A stretch of DNA of 64,000 nucleotides from Geothrix sp. 21YS21S-2 (GTDB lineage Bacteria; Acidobacteriota; Holophagae; Holophagales; Holophagaceae): contig NZ_CP132910.1 of NCBI RefSeq assembly GCF_030846775.1, positions 1,274,001 to 1,338,000 on the forward strand, given 5' to 3'. Of the stretch, positions 1-8,996 are shown piece by piece (position 1 is the stretch's first letter; each line of letters starts with the position of its first letter). The notes under the pieces are model-generated. The model saw only the letters and a list, made by a program, of their open reading frames with translations, made no database searches and was not told the origin of the DNA. The translations under genes and the position numbers were made by a program.

Positions 1-556
1 GCAGGTCAAGGATTTCCCGCAGCTTCCCGTGGTCCAAAGTATCGAAATACTTACGGATATCCACGTCAAGCACCCAGCCTCCCCCCATGTCCATCAACCC
101 CTGCCAAATCGCCTCCAGCGCCATGTGCGCGGAGCGCCCGGGCCTGAACCCGTAGGAGCAGTCCAGGAAGTCCTGCTCATAGAGCGGTTCCATCACCATC
201 ACCACGGCCCTTTGCAGGACCTTGTCTTCGAAGGCGGGAATGCCCAGGGGGCGTTGGCTGCCATCCCCTTTCGGGATGTAGGTTCTCCGGACTGGAGGGG
301 CCTTGTAGGTGTCGCCGTTCTTAGCCCGGTTCAGGAGGCTCTGGAGGTTGGACTCCAGGTTTTCCCCGTATTCCTTGCCCGTCACGCCGTCCACCCCGGT
401 CGCCCCATCCTTGCGGGTGCGCCCGAAGGCTTCCTTCATCCAGTCCAGGTCCATGTGGTAGGCCAAGGAGGTGAAAGCCACCTCCGGGTGGATCCTGGCC
501 AGTTCTGCGATCCGTTGTTGTTTCGTGGAGACGCTGTTGGATGTCATTGCACCCAT
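1..556 (-). CDS. ltrA: Group II intron reverse transcriptase/maturase, N-terminal part (truncated by window edge)
   Basis: The reading frame starts at ATG 556 behind an AAGGGA ribosome binding site and runs off the left edge, leaving about 185 residues of the roughly 442 seen in the complete copy at 53370-54698. The visible part holds the RT N-terminus with the fingers motifs: [13 protein letters not shown], the [11 protein letters not shown] motif and the start of the metal-binding block (DVDIRKYFD). The protein would copy the intron RNA into DNA after reverse splicing and also help the RNA fold (maturase). An upstream in-frame extension exists but lies in ribozyme sequence without a ribosome binding site, so I prefer the 556 start. 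Confidence 0.85.
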   Translation of the reverse strand, partial: MGAMTSNSVSTKQQRIAELARIHPEVAFTSLAYHMDLDWMKEAFGRTRKDGATGVDGVTGKEYGENLESNLQSLLNRAKNGDTYKAPPVRRTYIPKGDGSQRPLGIPAFEDKVLQRAVVMVMEPLYEQDFLDCSYGFRPGRSAHMALEAIWQGLMDMGGGWVLDVDIRKYFDTLDHGKLREILDL

Positions 557-1149
557 TATCTTTCCCTTCAACGGTTCCGTGATCCGGCAGCTCCTTGGCT
601 CCAGCGGGTCCCGGCGGCCCGGTTCCCCGCGATCATCGCTACTATGAGCTGCTCCGACTTCCGGCCACCCCTCCCGCGCTCCTTCGTTTCCTTCAGTTTG
701 CGGTACCGCCCTGTGCCGGCTGTTCGCTCCCGCCGGGGGCGGCACCCCCCGGCGAGCCTGGGTTCGTTTTACGTGGCTTCCCTCACCACTGGGTTGTTGG
801 CGGAGATGGCTGGATCTCCCAGGTTCCTGGGGAACCCCTGTGCACGTGCCCTGCTCTATGACCCCGGTGGGACCCTACGGTCAGGCCCTTGCGACCTTCG
901 GGTGCTGTCTTCCGATCGGAGAACGGCGTCGACTCCCACGGTTGGATGCTTTCGGGGCTCCATCACACGGCCCATGCACTCCCTGTCTACGCTTCACGAG
1001 GTCGGTCGCCCTTCCCCACGCAAGACTCGGTTCCGGCTGCTGGCCAGCTTTGCCGGGCGGGGCTTGCTGCCTCCCCGCTGGGCTCCATTGCGAGGTTTCA
1101 GTCTGTCTTAGGTCATCCATCCTCCTCGCCCAGGCTTGGCCTGGCGCAC
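1..1149 (-). mobile_element. Group II intron (IIC-like), copy A, 5' part; cut by window edge
   Basis: This stretch reads the same as 54143-55291 wherever compared, so it is a second copy of the intron found complete at 53293-55291. The 5' splice boundary lies at 1149, where the minus strand reads GTGCG, the usual group II intron start. From 1149 down to about 557 is the non-coding ribozyme part (domains I to III and the start of IV); below that the reverse transcriptase begins. The 3' half, including domain V and the 3' splice site, lies outside the window. The upstream exon ends in ...ACGGGGA at the edge of a palindromic repeat behind yicC. The ORFs predicted on the plus strand here (for example 29-1111) are shadows of the ribozyme and RT. 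Confidence 0.85.
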
Positions 1150-1245
1150 TCCCCGTCCATCCCCGTTCATCGCCGGCAAATTCAGCGTTTAATTAGCCGG
1201 GCATGAACGGGGATGGACGGGGATGGGTGAGGATGAAAAAAATCT
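1150..1245. repeat. Palindromic intergenic repeat carrying intron copy A
   Basis: The arms at 1151-1177 and 1196-1222 are inverted repeats matching at 25 of 27 positions, separated by 18 bases. Each arm contains the unit CATCCCCGT or its complement. On the minus strand the hairpin follows the yicC stop codon after a run of T, and the intron is inserted at the outer edge of the second arm (GGGGA just before the intron). The same layout recurs at 55292-55420. The hairpin could act as a terminator for yicC. Insertion beside a stem-loop is what is known for class C group II introns. Confidence 0.8.
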
Positions 1246-1253
1246 TTAGCCCC

Positions 1254-2129
1254 CTACTCCAGGTTCGCCCCCTGCTCCCGGATCTGATCCAGGACGCCCT
1301 TGGCCTCCATGACCGCCCGGGTCATGGCCAGGCGCTTGCACTTGGAGCCGCAGGTGTTGAGTTCCCTGAGCACCTCCTGGCTCCAAACGTCCAGGGCCTT
1401 GCCGCCCAGGTTGCCCTTGCGCAGCCGCTCCCGGAAATCCTCCAGGTGGGAGGCCAGGCGAACGAGCTCCTCCCGCACATCCTCCCGGACCGCCAGGGCG
1501 CCCGCCTCGGCGATGATCCGCTCGGCCGGTAGCTGACCCGACAGACGGGCGTCCTCCAGCACTTGCTCCAGGCGCTTGCGGTAGAGTTCCGGCAGTTCCC
1601 GGGCCTGGGCCTCGCTCTCGGCCTGCAAGGCGGCGCAGAGGGCCTCCAGGCGGGCCGCGCCGTCCTGGAAGGCGGGCAGGAGGCGCTCGCCTTCCTTCTC
1701 CCGCCCTTCATTCCAGAGCTTCAGCAGCGTGTCCAGGGCTTCCAGGATGGAACCCTCCAGCCGCTCCGCCAGGTCGGCGGAGGGGGGCAGCCAGGCGCCC
1801 GGCAGCCGGAAGAACGCCTCGGCGGACAAGGGCGGCAGGTTGAGCCACTCGGCGTCCTCCTGCCAGGTCTTGGCCATGGACCGCAGCAGCGAGCGGTTGA
1901 TCTGGGGCTCCAGGGAGGGCTCGTCCTGCACCTCCACCGCCAGGTCCACCTTGCCCCTCAGGGCCGCCTCCCGCACGCGGGCCCGGATGCCGGCCTCCAG
2001 GGGAAAGAAGGAGGGGTGGATGCGCAGGGAGATGTCCAGGGCCTTGTGGTTCACCGAGCGCACGGTGAGGCGCAGCGCCCCCCGTTCCAGGGGAAGGACG
2101 GTCTCGGCGTAGGCGGTCATTGAGCGCAT
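1254..2129 (-). CDS. yicC: YicC family endoribonuclease
   Basis: The 291-residue protein has both YicC family ends: an N-terminus of the type M-R-S-M-T-A-Y-A and a C-terminal DUF1732-like block (RELNTCGSKCKRLAMTRAV, then IREQGANLE). YicC proteins are endoribonucleases linked to small-RNA turnover; this role is from the family, not from the sequence. The length is normal for the family (about 290). It lies downstream of radA with a gap of about 90 bases on the same strand, and its 3' end is followed by the palindrome that holds intron copy A. In many bacteria yicC precedes gmk, which is not the case here. Confidence 0.9.
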   Translation of the reverse strand: MRSMTAYAETVLPLERGALRLTVRSVNHKALDISLRIHPSFFPLEAGIRARVREAALRGKVDLAVEVQDEPSLEPQINRSLLRSMAKTWQEDAEWLNLPPLSAEAFFRLPGAWLPPSADLAERLEGSILEALDTLLKLWNEGREKEGERLLPAFQDGAARLEALCAALQAESEAQARELPELYRKRLEQVLEDARLSGQLPAERIIAEAGALAVREDVREELVRLASHLEDFRERLRKGNLGGKALDVWSQEVLRELNTCGSKCKRLAMTRAVMEAKGVLDQIREQGANLE

Positions 2130-2222
2130 GGGAATCCCTCACTGCCCTGGATTCTAACCGCTGTGGCCGAGGCCGCCCCGGGAAGCGGGGCCCCTCAGGC
2201 GAGGTACGTGATCTTGCGCACC

Positions 2223-3599
2223 CTAGTCCTGCCCTTCGGTCCTGCCCAGCAGCCAGGCCTTGCCCTTCAGGCGCTCCATCCCCAGCTCCGGAAAGAGTTC
2301 CAAGGGGGAGGAAAGGGCGAGGTCCAGTCCCATGCGCGGCACCGCGGCGCTCTGGAAGCCCAGGCGGGCGCCCTCCTGCAGGCGCAGGGGCAGCTGGGAC
2401 ACCGGCCGCACTTCGCCGGTGAGCCCCACCTCGCCCAGGAACAGGCACCTGGGCGTGAGCACCCTTCCCGTCGCGCTGCTGGTGAGCGCGGCGATGACGG
2501 CCAGGTCCGCGGCGGGGTCCTCCACTTCCAGGCCCCCGGCCACGTTCAGGTAGACGTCCCGGTCGTGGAGCTGCACGCCGCCGCGGCGCTCGGCCACGGC
2601 GCAGAGCATGGAGAGGCGCTGGCCGTCGATGCCCAGCGCGGTGCGCCTCGGGATGCCCAGGCCCGCGGAAGCCACCAGGGCCTGGATCTCCACGATCACC
2701 GGGCGCGTGCCCGAGAGCACCACGGTGGCCGCGCAGCCCGGCCTGGGCTCGGCGTCGAGCCAGAAGGGGTTGCCCTCGGCGGGCACCAGGCCGCGCTCGG
2801 TCATGGCGAAGACGCCGAGCTCGAAGGCCGCGCCGAAGCGGTTCTTGAGGGCGCGCAGGAGGCGGTGGTGGTGGTGGCGGTCCCCCTCGAAGGCCAGCAC
2901 CGTGTCCACGAGGTGCTCGAGCACCTTGGGACCGGCGAGGGTCCCGTCCTTGGTGACGTGGCCCACCAGCACGAGCGGCGTGCCGGTGGTCTTGGCCCAG
3001 CGGGCCAGGAGCGTGGCGCAGCCCCGCACCTGGCTCACCGAGCCCGCGGAGGACTCGAACTCCGGATCGAAGAGCGTCTGGATGGAGTCCACCAGGAGCA
3101 GCGCGGGCTTCATGCGGTCCGCGGCTTCCAGGATCCTGCGCACGTCGGTCTCCGCGAAGAGGTGGATGCCGGGGCTCTCGGCGCCCAGGCGCTGGGCGCG
3201 CAGCTTGATCTGGCGCTCGCTCTCCTCGCCGCTGGCGTAGAGCACGTCCCCGCCGCAGGTGGCGGCCCACTGGAGGACGAGCGTGGACTTGCCGATGCCG
3301 GGCTCGCCCCCCAGGAGCACCACCATCCCGGGCACCACGCCGCCGCCCAGCACGCGGTCCAGTTCCGGAAGGCCCGTGGCGGCGCGGGAGGTCTCGCTGA
3401 TCTCCACGGACAGCAGGGACACGGGGTCCTGGTAGCTGCTCTGGGAAAAGGCGCTGCGGGCCCGGGAGAGATCCTTCCTCAGGCTGCCCCGGACCTCCTC
3501 GATGGTTCCAAAACTCCCGCAGGCCCCGCACTTGCCCATGGGCTGGGGGAACCGGGCGCCGCAGGCGGTGCATTCGTAGTGGGAGGAAACCTTGGCCAT
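2223..3599 (-). CDS. radA: DNA repair protein RadA
   Basis: RadA is a RecA-like ATPase that drives branch migration during recombinational repair. The 458-residue protein has all family parts: an N-terminal four-cysteine zinc finger (Cys10, 13, 24, 27), a Walker A motif GGEPGIGKST at 97-106, the Walker B strand ending LLLVDSIQT near 165-175, the RadA-specific KNRFG motif at 252-256, and a C-terminal Lon-like domain. A run of four histidines (242-245) sits in the normally His-rich stretch before KNRFG. The start ATG at 3599 gives the canonical MAKxxxxYxCxxCG N-terminus. About 410 bases of non-coding DNA separate it from smc upstream. Confidence 0.97.
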   Translation of the reverse strand: MAKVSSHYECTACGARFPQPMGKCGACGSFGTIEEVRGSLRKDLSRARSAFSQSSYQDPVSLLSVEISETSRAATGLPELDRVLGGGVVPGMVVLLGGEPGIGKSTLVLQWAATCGGDVLYASGEESERQIKLRAQRLGAESPGIHLFAETDVRRILEAADRMKPALLLVDSIQTLFDPEFESSAGSVSQVRGCATLLARWAKTTGTPLVLVGHVTKDGTLAGPKVLEHLVDTVLAFEGDRHHHHRLLRALKNRFGAAFELGVFAMTERGLVPAEGNPFWLDAEPRPGCAATVVLSGTRPVIVEIQALVASAGLGIPRRTALGIDGQRLSMLCAVAERRGGVQLHDRDVYLNVAGGLEVEDPAADLAVIAALTSSATGRVLTPRCLFLGEVGLTGEVRPVSQLPLRLQEGARLGFQSAAVPRMGLDLALSSPLELFPELGMERLKGKAWLLGRTEGQD

Positions 3600-4012
3600 G
3601 TATTGACTGTAACCGGGGCGGCCCTTCCCGCGCCCGGGGACCCGTCAAGGCGAAAAATGCAGGGAATTGCAGCACCCTGGAAAAAAGGGCACAAAAAGGA
3701 CTCCATGGACCCCGCAACAATCGTGTTTCCGCGCGTTTACGAAACGGTCACACGGGGGGTGCCCAGGCGCCTTGTGGAAAACCTTGTGGATTTCCGGCCT
3801 GGAGCCCAAGGAATCCAGTCCAGGTCATCGGGAACCGGGTAAGTCCAACCTTGGGGGTTCCATGGTTATGTCAAGTGTTATCAACGAATAGATATTAAGG
3901 ATTCGCAGGTTTGAATAAATCAAACATCAATTAGTTTTCCACACTTTCAGGTTTCTTTCGCGTTGACAACCCGAACCCTCTCCAAACAGTTCATGACATT
4001 CCCATGACCGTT
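3600..4012. other. Intergenic region between radA and smc with DnaA-box-like sites
   Basis: No gene is seen in these 413 bases. The part near radA is GC-rich, while 3850-3960 is clearly AT-rich for this genome. TTTTCCACA, which fits the relaxed DnaA box TTWTNCACA, occurs at 3935-3943 on the plus strand and at 3773-3781 on the minus strand; a weaker relative lies at 3785-3793. A small perfect inverted repeat GTTTGA-5-TCAAAC lies at 3910-3926. The radA promoter should be somewhere here, but I cannot place it. Confidence 0.4.
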
Positions 4013-7000
4013 TCAAACCAGCTGCGCCGCCTCCCGCAGCTGCACGCTCACGAGCCTCGATACGCCCATCTCCTCCATGGTCACGCCGTACAACGTGTCC
4101 GCCGCGATCATGGTCGGCTTCTGGTGCGTGATGACGATGAACTGGGTGCCTTCCTTCATGCGCTGCACCATCGCCGCGAAGCGCCCCACGTTGGCCTCGT
4201 CCAGCGGCGCGTCCACTTCGTCCAGCACGCAGAAGGGGCTGGGCTTGTAGTGGAAGATGGCGAACAGGAGCGAGATGGCGGTCAGCGCCTTCTCCCCGCC
4301 GCTGAGCAGCGTGAGGGCCTTGGCGCTCTTGCCGGGGGGCTGCGCGGTGATCTCGATGCCGCACTCCAGCAGGTCCTTGGGATCCTGCAGGATGAGCGTG
4401 GCCGCGCCGCCGCCGAAGGCCTCGCGGAACACCTCGTGGAACCGGGTGTTGATGAACTCGAACGCCTCGCGGAAGCGCTCCTCGCTGGTGGCGTTGATCT
4501 CGCGGATGGTGGCCTCCAGGTTGCCGATGGCCTCCGTCACGTCGCGCCGCTGCTCGTTCATGAAGGCCAGGCGGTCCTCGGCCTCCTGCAGCTCCTGGAT
4601 GGCCAGCGGGTTCACCCCGCCCAGGTCCAGGCGCTTGCTCTGCAGCTCCTGCATGCGCGTCTGGTGCACCAGCTCGCCCATGGCCCAGGCCTCCTTCTCC
4701 TCGTCCGAGATGGACGCCAGGAAGTCGGGCACCGTGAAGCCCAGCGCCAGCTCGATCTCCCGGGACATGGCCTCCATGCTCCCCTGCACCTGCGCGCCCT
4801 GCAGCAGGGACTCCTGGTGCAGCTGGCGGGCGTTCTCCAGGGCCTGGCCCAGCTCGCGCGCGTTGCGTTCCTGCACCCGCACGAACTCCTGGGCGCTCTC
4901 GATGCCGGGCAGGGCGGCGTTCTGCTCCTCCACCAGCTCCTGGCGCTCGACCAGGAGGCGGTTCGTCTCCAGCTCCAGCTCCTCCAGGCGCGCGGCGGCC
5001 TGGGCCGCCTTCTCGGAGCTCGCGGCGATATCGGCCTGCACGCGGCCCTTCTCGGCCTCCAGGTCGTAGACGCCCCGCTGGAGCTGCTGCAGGTGGCGCT
5101 GCACGGCGTCCCGCTCGGACCAGGCGGATCCGCGCATGCGCGAGGCCTCCACCAGCGTCTCGCGCCGGTCGTCCAGGGCCTTCTGCGCCTCGGCGCGCCG
5201 GGCCTCGGCGGCGTGCACCGCCTCCACGAGCTCGGCCTCCTCGGGGTTTTCCGCCGGGGCCTCCAGGTCGCGCAGCTGGGCCTGCAGGGTGGCGATCTCC
5301 GCCTCCAGCTGCTCCCACTGGGCGTCGGCGCGCTCCTGGGCCTCCTTGATCTCCCGCAGCTGGGCGGAGGCCGAGGCCCGCCGGCCCTTGAGATCCTCCA
5401 GCACGCGCCGGGCCGACATGTGGTCCTCGTCCATCTCCTTGAAGCGGTCGGCGGCCTCCCGCATGCGGTAGTCGGCGGTCTTCACCGCGGACTCCAGCGC
5501 CTCCACCCGGTCCAGCCCCTCCTCGCGGGCGGCCTTGGCGGCCTCGAACTCGTGGCGGAGCTTGAGGGGGGAGGCCGCGGGCGCGGCCACGCCGCCCTGC
5601 ACCGGGCCGAAGGGCAGTTTCACCAGGGCGGGCGACACGAAGGCCAGGTCCGGATGGGCCTTCGCCAGCTCCGTCAGCGCGGCGTCTTCGCACGCGAACG
5701 CGCGGTTCAGGAGCCCCTCCAGGGGCCGGGGACGGCCCGGGCGCCACTTCACGGCGTCCCGCAGGGCCCAGGCGCCCTCCGGGGCCGGGACGGGGTCCGC
5801 GGGGCCGCCGGCGCTGAAGATGAGCTGTCCCGGGGCCTCCCAGGCCCCGCGGGCCTCGCCCAGGTCGACGGTCTGGATCCAGGCGCCCAGCAGGCGCTCC
5901 AGGTCGGGCAGGTGCTCGTCGTCCACGGAGACCGCGTCCACGAAGGCCGTGGGCAGCACCCCCCTGCCGCGCAGCCACTCCAGCGCCTTGCGCTGCTCGT
6001 CCGAGCCGGCGGCGTCGCGCAGGAGGTCGCCCAGCTGGCGCATGCGCAGCTCCTGGGCCTCCAGGGCGCCCTCGGCCTCGCGCAGGGCGGCGGCGGCGGC
6101 GCGGTGGGCCTCGGCCGTCTCCTGCCGGATGCGGCTCTGCACCTGGACGGCCTCCTCCATCTGCTCCAGGCGCCCGGCGGCGCCCTCCTCCTCGCGGCCC
6201 AGGCGCAGGGACTCGGCCTCCAGGGTCTCCAGGCGCGGGGCGCGGATGGCCTCCTCGTGGTTGAGCGAATCCAGGCGCCCCGAGCGCTGGGCGATCTCCT
6301 GGTGCACGGCCTGGCGCCGGCGCTGCGCGGCCAGGGCCTCCCGCTCGGCCTCCACGCGCCGGGCCCGCAGCTCCTTGAGCTCGCCCTCGATGTGGCGCAG
6401 GGCGCCCCCGGCCAGGGCCACGGCCTCCTCGGCGTCGGCCACCAGCGTGTCCCGCGCCTCCAGCGCGGTCTCGGCGGCCTTGAGGGCCTCCTGGAGCCGG
6501 GCCGTCTCGGCCTCGGTGTCGCCCGAGCGCGCGGAGAGCTCGTCCAGGCGCGCCTGGAGGAGGGCGGCGGTCTGCTCCGAGTCCTGGATGCGCTCCCCCT
6601 GGAAGCCGCGGTCCTGGTCCAGCAGGCCCAGGCGCTGGTCCAGGCCCATGACGGCCCGGGCGCGCTTGTCCTGCCTGTGGTTCATCTCGTCCAGGGCCAG
6701 GCGCAGGCCCTCCACCTCCGAGGACTTCTCCGAAGCCTGGGCCGTCAGCGCGGCGATGCGCCGCTCCAGGGCGTCCAGGTTCTCCAGGATGCGCTCCTTG
6801 GCCTCCTCCAGTTCCGAGGCCTTGCCGGCCAGCAGGATGCGCTGGGTGGCCTTGATGGCGACGTCCAGCTCCTGGGCGCGCCGGGCCTTGGCGGCCTGGC
6901 GCTTGAGGGACTCCTGCTGCTTGTTGAGCTCGAAGAGGATGTCGTCCAGGCGGAGCAGGTTGGCGCGGGTCTCCTCCAGGCGGCGCTCGGCGTCGGTGCG

Positions 7001-7519
7001 GCGCAGCTTGTAGCGGGTGATGCCCGCGGCCTCCTCCAGGAGGGAACGCCGGTCCTTGGGCTTGGAGGAGAGGATGAGGTCGATCTGGCCCTGCTGGATG
7101 AAGGAGTAGGCCCGGGTGCCCATGCCCGTGTCCATGAGCAGGTCCGACACGTCCTTGAGCCGGCACTCCCGGCCGTTGATGCGGTATTCGCTGCCCGTGT
7201 CCCGGTAGAGCCGGCGGCTGATGACGACCTCCCGCACGGAACCGGGGTGGCCGGGGTCGGGCATCTCCAGGGTGAGCTTGACCTCGGCCATGCCCATGGG
7301 CTTGCGCTGCCCGGTGCCGGCGAAGATCACGTCCGCCATCTCGGCCCCGCGCAGCAGGGTGGCCCGCTGTTCGCCCAGGACCCAGGCCAGGGCGTCCGAG
7401 ATGTTGGATTTTCCACATCCGTTGGGTCCCACCACCGCCGTCATGCCCACCGGGAAGCTGAGCTTCTGGGGGTCGGCGAAGGACTTGAATCCATTAACTT
7501 CTAATGCAATTAAACGCAA
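4013..7519 (-). CDS. smc: Chromosome segregation ATPase SMC
   Basis: SMC forms the ring-shaped condensin core that compacts and segregates the chromosome. I place the start at TTG 7519 rather than at upstream in-frame ATG codons: it follows a GAGAGGG ribosome binding site and yields the canonical N-terminus MRLIALEVNGFKSF, giving 1168 residues, typical for the family. Walker A (GPNGCGKSN) is at 31-39, the signature LLSGGEKAL begins near 1071 and Walker B (CVLDEVDAPLD) near 1096. Between lie two long Ala/Glu/Arg/Leu-rich coiled coils around a hinge at roughly 490-640. No scpA or scpB is next to it. It is divergent from the first pilus operon, with about 155 bases between the starts. Confidence 0.96.
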   Translation of the reverse strand: MRLIALEVNGFKSFADPQKLSFPVGMTAVVGPNGCGKSNISDALAWVLGEQRATLLRGAEMADVIFAGTGQRKPMGMAEVKLTLEMPDPGHPGSVREVVISRRLYRDTGSEYRINGRECRLKDVSDLLMDTGMGTRAYSFIQQGQIDLILSSKPKDRRSLLEEAAGITRYKLRRTDAERRLEETRANLLRLDDILFELNKQQESLKRQAAKARRAQELDVAIKATQRILLAGKASELEEAKERILENLDALERRIAALTAQASEKSSEVEGLRLALDEMNHRQDKRARAVMGLDQRLGLLDQDRGFQGERIQDSEQTAALLQARLDELSARSGDTEAETARLQEALKAAETALEARDTLVADAEEAVALAGGALRHIEGELKELRARRVEAEREALAAQRRRQAVHQEIAQRSGRLDSLNHEEAIRAPRLETLEAESLRLGREEEGAAGRLEQMEEAVQVQSRIRQETAEAHRAAAAALREAEGALEAQELRMRQLGDLLRDAAGSDEQRKALEWLRGRGVLPTAFVDAVSVDDEHLPDLERLLGAWIQTVDLGEARGAWEAPGQLIFSAGGPADPVPAPEGAWALRDAVKWRPGRPRPLEGLLNRAFACEDAALTELAKAHPDLAFVSPALVKLPFGPVQGGVAAPAASPLKLRHEFEAAKAAREEGLDRVEALESAVKTADYRMREAADRFKEMDEDHMSARRVLEDLKGRRASASAQLREIKEAQERADAQWEQLEAEIATLQAQLRDLEAPAENPEEAELVEAVHAAEARRAEAQKALDDRRETLVEASRMRGSAWSERDAVQRHLQQLQRGVYDLEAEKGRVQADIAASSEKAAQAAARLEELELETNRLLVERQELVEEQNAALPGIESAQEFVRVQERNARELGQALENARQLHQESLLQGAQVQGSMEAMSREIELALGFTVPDFLASISDEEKEAWAMGELVHQTRMQELQSKRLDLGGVNPLAIQELQEAEDRLAFMNEQRRDVTEAIGNLEATIREINATSEERFREAFEFINTRFHEVFREAFGGGAATLILQDPKDLLECGIEITAQPPGKSAKALTLLSGGEKALTAISLLFAIFHYKPSPFCVLDEVDAPLDEANVGRFAAMVQRMKEGTQFIVITHQKPTMIAADTLYGVTMEEMGVSRLVSVQLREAAQLV

Positions 7520-7675
7520 TCGAACCCTCTCAACCCGGGAACCACCTGCCGGTTCGCTCCATTCACTTCTCCGATACCAACGATCTTCAAGGGCCATTCC
7601 AGCGATGTTGACCGGCTCACGTTTCCCCTGGCTCAAATTATTTAAGGCTTATATTTGTTCGGAAAGAGGGGTGTC

Positions 7676-8398
7676 ATGAGGCGGGGAGGTGGACAAGCTT
7701 CCATGGTATGGCTGGAACCGCATCGCGTCCACGCCGGAGGGCGGGAGCGGGCCATTTCGGGTCCCTTGACGGCGGACACCCTGGTCATGGCCCTGGGGGA
7801 CCTCCCCCCGGGCCCGGCCCGGTGGGTGGTGGACGACGCCTGGATCCCCTCGGTCCTGCTGCGCGACATCGTGGAGCTCCCCGCCGGGATCGAGGCCCGG
7901 GAGGCGTTCTTCCGGTGGCGCTTCGGCCAGAGCCTGGCCCTGGAGGCCCCCCAGGCGGTGCAGGCCCTCTCCCTGGGGGACAACGCCTGGCTCCTGGCGG
8001 GCCTCCCCGAGGCCACCCGCGAAACCTGGATCCAGGCCTCCCTGACCCTCGGCCGGCCCATCCGGAGCCTCCTGCCCCGGTGGCTCTGGCTCTACAACCG
8101 CCTCGCGCCATCCCGGGAGGTGCCGGGGATGCTCCTGTCCCTGTGCCCGGCCCGGGAAGGCGCCTTCACCGGCACCCTCGCGGCCTGGGGCCGCCACCTG
8201 GCCCTCCTGCGCCAGTGGACCGACCCGGCCACCCCCGGGGCGTGGATCCAGGAGCGGGTGCTGCCCTCGGCGGCCTACCTCCACCGGGAGTCCCGGAGCC
8301 CCCACGAGCTCCTGGTGTGGGGCGCCCCGGACTGGCCCGGCTTGGGAATCCCCCGCCGCATCCTTCCCCCGGACCTCCCGGACCGGGAGGCCCTCTGA
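7676..8398 (+). CDS. PilM-like pilus assembly protein, copy 1
   Basis: This 240-residue protein opens the first of two tandem pilus-type operons. It has no signal peptide or membrane segment, as expected for the cytoplasmic PilM, which binds the PilN tail in the T4P inner-membrane complex. Obvious actin-fold phosphate loops are missing, but the pattern IPSVLLRDIVELP....REAFFRWRFGQSL resembles the middle of PilM/GspL-like proteins, and its position before PilN-, PilO-, PilP- and PilQ-like genes fits. The start ATG 7676 follows an AAGAGGGG ribosome binding site; an ATG at 7655 lacks one. The stop overlaps the next ATG (TGATG). The paralog is at 12667-13398. The family call rests mainly on context. 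Confidence 0.55.
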   Translation: MRRGGGQASMVWLEPHRVHAGGRERAISGPLTADTLVMALGDLPPGPARWVVDDAWIPSVLLRDIVELPAGIEAREAFFRWRFGQSLALEAPQAVQALSLGDNAWLLAGLPEATRETWIQASLTLGRPIRSLLPRWLWLYNRLAPSREVPGMLLSLCPAREGAFTGTLAAWGRHLALLRQWTDPATPGAWIQERVLPSAAYLHRESRSPHELLVWGAPDWPGLGIPRRILPPDLPDREAL

Positions 8399-8994
8399 TG
8401 GCCGTCCCCGCCCTCCGGCTCGACCTGGCCCCGCCCAGTTCCCCCTGGCGGCTCAACCACGCCGCCATTGGCTGGGCCCTCCTGGCCGCGGGGGCCCTGG
8501 TGCTGGCGGCAGCGGCCGGGGCCACCCTGAGGGCCCACCGGCAGGCCTCCCGGGCCGGTCAGCAGGCGGTGCAGACCCGCACCCGCACCCGCCAATCCGA
8601 GGAGGCCAAGCGCCGGGTCCTGGACGAGCTGCGCGGCGTGGACGTGGCCCGGGAGATGCCCCGGTGGCGCCTGGCGGAACGCATCCTCCTGGAGCGCAGC
8701 CTGCCCTGGTCCCGGCTCACCGCGGAGCTGGAGCGCAGCCTCGTGGAGGGGGTGCGGGTGCGGTCCCTGCAGCGCACCCGGGGAGCGGACCGGAAGGTCC
8801 AGGTGAAGGTCAGGGGCGAGGCCAGGACCCGGGAGGCCGAGGTGGGCTTCGTCGAGGCGCTCCGGGGAAACGCCTTCTTCGAACAGGTGATCCTGGAACG
8901 CGAAAGCGAGCGCCAGGGGGGCGGGGTCGACTTCGAGTGCACCCTCGCCGCCCACTCCGTGCCGCCCCCCTTCGTCCCCCTGCCCCGGAGGTGA
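8398..8994 (+). CDS. PilN-like inner-membrane pilus assembly protein, copy 1
   Basis: A 198-residue protein with a short cytoplasmic N-terminus (MAVPALRLDLAPP), one membrane helix at about 22-42, and a periplasmic part starting with a helical stretch and ending in a small alpha/beta domain. This is the layout of PilN (GspL C-terminal type). The N-terminal segment is conserved with the paralog at 13398-14228, as expected if it docks into the PilM-like protein. It overlaps the upstream gene by one base. Unlike the paralog it ends soon after the periplasmic domain and has no Ala/Pro tail. PilN and PilO together form the alignment complex linking the cytoplasmic motor to the secretin. Confidence 0.7.
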   Translation: MAVPALRLDLAPPSSPWRLNHAAIGWALLAAGALVLAAAAGATLRAHRQASRAGQQAVQTRTRTRQSEEAKRRVLDELRGVDVAREMPRWRLAERILLERSLPWSRLTAELERSLVEGVRVRSLQRTRGADRKVQVKVRGEARTREAEVGFVEALRGNAFFEQVILERESERQGGGVDFECTLAAHSVPPPFVPLPRR

Positions 8995-8996
8995 CC

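Noticed and set aside
29-1111. Plus-strand reading frame of 360 residues across intron copy A
   Set aside because: It is the complement of the intron RT and ribozyme and recurs in the same form at copy B; no protein family match is visible.
3765-3960. Chromosomal replication origin
   Set aside because: Only two good DnaA-like sites are present and no dnaA, dnaN or gidA gene is near; kept only as a weak observation.
3927-7418. Very long minus-strand frame (about 1160 residues) inside smc, and a similar one on the plus strand at 4004-7504
   Set aside because: Both are shadows of smc in other frames; they consist of Arg/Gly/Pro/Ala or His/Leu/Gly-rich sequence without motifs, typical of high-GC DNA.
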